This document shows positions 10,985 to 11,806 of a stretch of 11,806 bases of DNA, piece after piece; the first letter of the stretch is position 1, and each line of letters starts with the position of its first letter. The notes below the pieces were generated by a model. The model had not been told where the DNA came from. It searched no databases and saw only the letters and a program-made list of their open reading frames with translations. Origin of the DNA: an uncultured Methanobrevibacter sp. (GTDB lineage Archaea > Methanobacteriota > Methanobacteria > Methanobacteriales > Methanobacteriaceae); the NCBI GenBank assembly GCA_900317865.1, contig ONIK01000052.1, positions 1-11,806 on the forward strand. The letters are read 5' to 3'. The translations under genes were made by a program, and so were the position numbers.

Positions 10985-11806
10985 CTACCAAAGCAGTGAA
11001 TCGAAAAAGACAACATCAACTGTATCGCCTTTCTGATATCCTTCATCATTTTCATCTATTATGATGTAGCTGTTTGCCTCCACCATTGAACGAATGATAC
11101 CTGAACCTCTATTCAGGATATGTCTTGCATACTCATCATCAGAAAATGCACGGATAAAATCTGTTCTTCCAAGTTGAGAAGGTATTTTCAATTTAGCTTC
11201 CCTTTGAACAATATGAAAGTTGAAATCTCTGCCTTGCATCTTAAATAAGTATTTTCTTGCAAAAATATCAAATTGAGACATAGCTGCGACAGGCTGGCCT
11301 GAAAAAGTAAATATCATTTTATCATTGATAATTCCAGCACCAATAGGTTTACCTGGCCTTATTGCTACACCATGGAATAAGATTTCACCTAAATCATCAA
11401 CAACATCCAGTACAACATCACCTTTACTAATAGCTGTTCCACCAGTTGTCATTATAACATCATACTCTTCACTTGCTTTTAAAACTTCTTCACGAACCTC
11501 TTCAAAAGTATCTCCAGCATGAGAAATGCTGACAACAGCGCCCGTATCCTCAATCAATGCTTTAATAGCATATTTATTGGAGTTAATAATTTTTGCTTTA
11601 TCAATTTCTTCTTTTGTAGGTTCAACTAACTCATTACCAGTAATAATTAACTTAATTTTAGGTTTTTTATAAACTTTAACACTATCATAACCAGCTGAAG
11701 CGATTAATCCCATTTCCTGATATCTGATAAAAGTATTTTTAGATAAAATATTTTGGCCTTTTTCAATATCTTCCGCCTTTGGAGAGACATTTTCTCCAGG
11801 AGTAAC
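10985..11806 (-). CDS. moeA: Molybdopterin molybdenumtransferase MoeA, C-terminal part (5' truncated by window edge)
   Basis: MoeA inserts molybdate (or tungstate) into adenylylated molybdopterin in the last step of cofactor synthesis. Methanogens need this cofactor for formylmethanofuran dehydrogenase and formate dehydrogenase. The visible 273 residues are about two thirds of a usual 400-residue MoeA. The frame is open to the right edge, and VTPGENVSPKAEDIEKGQ before the internal Met at 11713 matches the MoeA region preceding its cofactor domain, so that Met is not the start. The MoCF-type domain shows TGNELVEP, ITTGGTAISKGD-like VIMTTGGTAISKGD, RPGKPIGAG and FSGQPVAAM. A C-terminal beta-barrel segment follows (KLKIPSQLGRTDFIRA through GDTVDVVFF). 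The family motif usually written GLPGNP appears here as FSGQPV, a mild divergence. Archaea often have two MoeA paralogues, and which one this is cannot be told. It precedes the protease gene by 16 bases on the same strand. Confidence 0.9.
   Translation of the reverse strand, partial: VTPGENVSPKAEDIEKGQNILSKNTFIRYQEMGLIASAGYDSVKVYKKPKIKLIITGNELVEPTKEEIDKAKIINSNKYAIKALIEDTGAVVSISHAGDTFEEVREEVLKASEEYDVIMTTGGTAISKGDVVLDVVDDLGEILFHGVAIRPGKPIGAGIINDKMIFTFSGQPVAAMSQFDIFARKYLFKMQGRDFNFHIVQREAKLKIPSQLGRTDFIRAFSDDEYARHILNRGSGIIRSMVEANSYIIIDENDEGYQKGDTVDVVFFDSLLW

Noticed and set aside
10985..11713. MoeA starting at the Met at 11713
   Set aside because: The frame continues to the right edge with typical MoeA sequence, and a start there would remove a conserved region.
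1..11806. CRISPR arrays, tRNA or rRNA genes, insertion sequences
   Set aside because: I saw no regularly spaced repeats, no cloverleaf with a TTCGA-type arm, no rRNA-like stretch and no transposase in either spacer.

Overview
The window looks like chromosome of a gut or rumen methanogen of the order Methanobacteriales, most likely Methanobrevibacter. The evidence is the very AT-rich composition, Lys/Asn/Ile-rich proteins, archaeal-style promoters with few Shine-Dalgarno sites, an archaeal MoeA, and a site-2-protease-like membrane peptidase. Assignment to genus is inference. Rumen Methanobrevibacter are already known to carry nonribosomal peptide synthetase (NRPS) genes, which are rare in archaea.

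Layout, left to right. (1) 1-214 (+): the C-terminal half of a rubrerythrin-like protein, cut by the window edge and followed by a terminator hairpin. (2) 215-423: a 209-base spacer with three inverted repeats and a TATA-like box so close to the next ATG that the message may be nearly leaderless. (3) 424-8064 (+): one 2546-residue NRPS with domain order half-C, A, T, C, A, T, E, C. (4) 8057-9547 (-): a POT/PTR2-type membrane transporter, convergent with the NRPS and overlapping it by 8 bases. (5) 9548-9834: a 287-base spacer holding the transporter's promoter region and the 3' end of the next transcript, with several hairpins. (6) 9835-10968 (-): an M50 membrane metalloprotease. (7) 10985-11806 (-): the C-terminal part of MoeA, a molybdopterin cofactor enzyme, cut by the right edge and in an apparent operon with the protease.

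The NRPS and the transporter together form the candidate system. The synthetase should activate two amino acids, join them, epimerise the second to the D form, and release or transfer the dipeptide through a terminal condensation domain, since no thioesterase or reductase is present. The N-terminus is only the C-terminal lobe of a condensation domain and lacks the HHxxxDG motif. The transporter belongs to a peptide-carrying family but lacks the usual ExxER proton-coupling motif, so it may move the NRPS product. No phosphopantetheinyl transferase, needed to activate the two carrier domains, is in the window. The flanking rubrerythrin, MoeA and protease genes look like ordinary housekeeping genes, so the NRPS-transporter pair may be an accessory insertion between them.
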